From the NCBI RefSeq assembly GCF_001458775.1, contig NZ_CZPZ01000034.1:62001-126000 (forward strand): 64,000 nt of DNA, written 5' to 3'. How positions within the stretch are numbered: the stretch's first letter is position 1; each line of letters begins with the position of its first letter. Both the position numbers and the translations under genes were made by a program. The notes under the pieces were generated by a model that worked only from the letters and a program-made list of their open reading frames with translations, was not told the origin of the DNA and ran no database searches. Below, in pieces: positions 63,227-64,000 of the stretch. The DNA is from Candidatus Nitrospira nitrificans. GTDB taxonomy: Bacteria > Nitrospirota > Nitrospiria > Nitrospirales > Nitrospiraceae.

Positions 63227-64000
63227 AAGAAACATGGAACTCGAAACTGGCGGGTACGCGTCGAACAAGGCTTCACGCTTCACGCATTACGCTCTGTTCG
63301 CTTGTCATGACCCTCGGTCTCGTCTTACACGTCAACGCGCTGTCGGCAGCGTCGCCGAGTCTTGCGGAACGGGTGGTCGAGCATCGCTTGGCCAATGGGC
63401 TGACCGTTCTCATGGTCGAACGCCATCAGACGCCTGTCGTGTCCATCAATATCACTTTCGCGGTGGGCGGGATCAATGAGCAGGTCGGGCAAACCGGACT
63501 CGCGCATCTCTATGAGCACATGGCCTTTAAAGGCACACGTACGGTCGGCACGACCGACTACGAGAAAGAAAAGCCGATATTGGACGAACTGGCGCTGGTC
63601 GGGACAGAGCTCGACCAACGTCAGCGTGACATGGCCGCCAAAGGGAGTCATGCGACGGCTGAAGAGCGAGCGACGATCGAGTCGCTTCAAAAGCGCTTCT
63701 TGGATCTACAGGCTCAGGCCGCTCAATATGTCATCGGGAATGAAATGGCCTTGTTGTATCAGCGGCACGGCGGCGTGGGACTGAACGCATCGACGGGGAA
63801 AGATCTGACGCGGTACATGATCAGTCTGCCGTCCAATCGGCTGCCCTTGTGGGCGGCGATCGAATCGGATCGGATGGCCAACCCCGTGTTGCGCGAGTTC
63901 TATAAGGAACGCGGTGTCGTGATGGAAGAACGGCGGCTTCGGAACGACGACAGCCCGAATGGCCTGTTGTTCGAGACGTTCACATCAGCGGCGTTTCGAG
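63220..64000 (+). CDS. M16-family zinc peptidase, N-terminal part
   Basis: The frame runs off the right edge after 260 codons. It begins with a charged N-terminus partly derived from a repeat, then a signal peptide (LCSLVMTLGLVLHVNALSA). The M16 domain starts LAERVVEHRLANGLTVLMVE and has INEQVGQTGLAHLYEHMAFK with the inverted zinc motif H-x-x-E-H (about residues 92-96). The family's downstream glutamate lies in RGVVMEERRLRND. It is a periplasmic or membrane-associated insulinase/processing-peptidase-type enzyme. The true start could be downstream of the repeat. Confidence 0.88.
   Translation, partial: MKQETWNSKLAGTRRTRLHASRITLCSLVMTLGLVLHVNALSAASPSLAERVVEHRLANGLTVLMVERHQTPVVSINITFAVGGINEQVGQTGLAHLYEHMAFKGTRTVGTTDYEKEKPILDELALVGTELDQRQRDMAAKGSHATAEERATIESLQKRFLDLQAQAAQYVIGNEMALLYQRHGGVGLNASTGKDLTRYMISLPSNRLPLWAAIESDRMANPVLREFYKERGVVMEERRLRNDDSPNGLLFETFTSAAFR

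Overview
The window looks like a chromosomal segment of a GC-rich, Gram-negative member of the Nitrospirota, most likely a Nitrospira. That assignment is an inference from gene content and style: LPS genes (lpxC, gmhA, rfaE2), a b558-type succinate dehydrogenase/fumarate reductase, PPK2, many hybrid histidine kinases, and short interspersed repeats after stop codons. No rRNA, tRNA, CRISPR array or insertion sequence was recognised.

Layout. 1-10.5 kb: an MscS-type channel fragment, a lipoprotein, a SUMF1-type protein, PPK2, a decayed small gene, a glycerophosphodiesterase, a pterin dehydratase, a B12-binding radical SAM enzyme with a C-x7-C-x2-C cluster motif, a peroxidase-like protein, an inositol monophosphatase, a HARE-HTH protein and lpxC. 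11.0-17.5 kb: a hidden 43-residue cysteine-rich ORF, then a signalling cluster of one membrane kinase, three paralogous receiver/kinase proteins and a decayed fourth copy. 17.5-21 kb: the sdhCAB operon. 21-27 kb: PilZ, LemA, two TPM-domain proteins, bactofilin and murJ. 27-35.3 kb: ogt, dtd, an Ntn-hydrolase, a WYL regulator and an accessory stretch holding a frame-broken AAA+ ATPase, an AT-rich PD-(D/E)XK-like gene, a decayed ORF6N gene and a frame-broken mtgA. 35.3-48 kb: engB, then the leftward operon rfaE2-mfd-ppiC-surA, a large hybrid kinase carrying a repeat inserted in its last receiver, and the leftward operon gmhA-DHS-like-sprT. 47.7-50.4 kb: a stand-alone CARF protein (TIGR02710-like) followed by an AT-richer unknown gene whose ribosome site lies in a hairpin. 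50.5-64 kb: ybgC, an OmpA-type coiled-coil protein, a set of small secreted or unknown genes, a DUF2442 protein, a thermonuclease-like protein, hemL, a barnase/barstar-like pair, a phosphoglycolate phosphatase and a truncated M16 peptidase.

How the genes work together. gmhA and rfaE2, in two nearby leftward operons, serve ADP-heptose synthesis, and lpxC serves lipid A. murJ, mtgA and bactofilin concern cell wall and shape. The surA/ppiC pair handles envelope protein folding. Two gene pairs look like defence or conflict systems: CARF plus its neighbour, and the secreted RNase plus barstar-like protein. Several frame breaks fall in short G-runs, so some apparent pseudogenes may be sequence errors.
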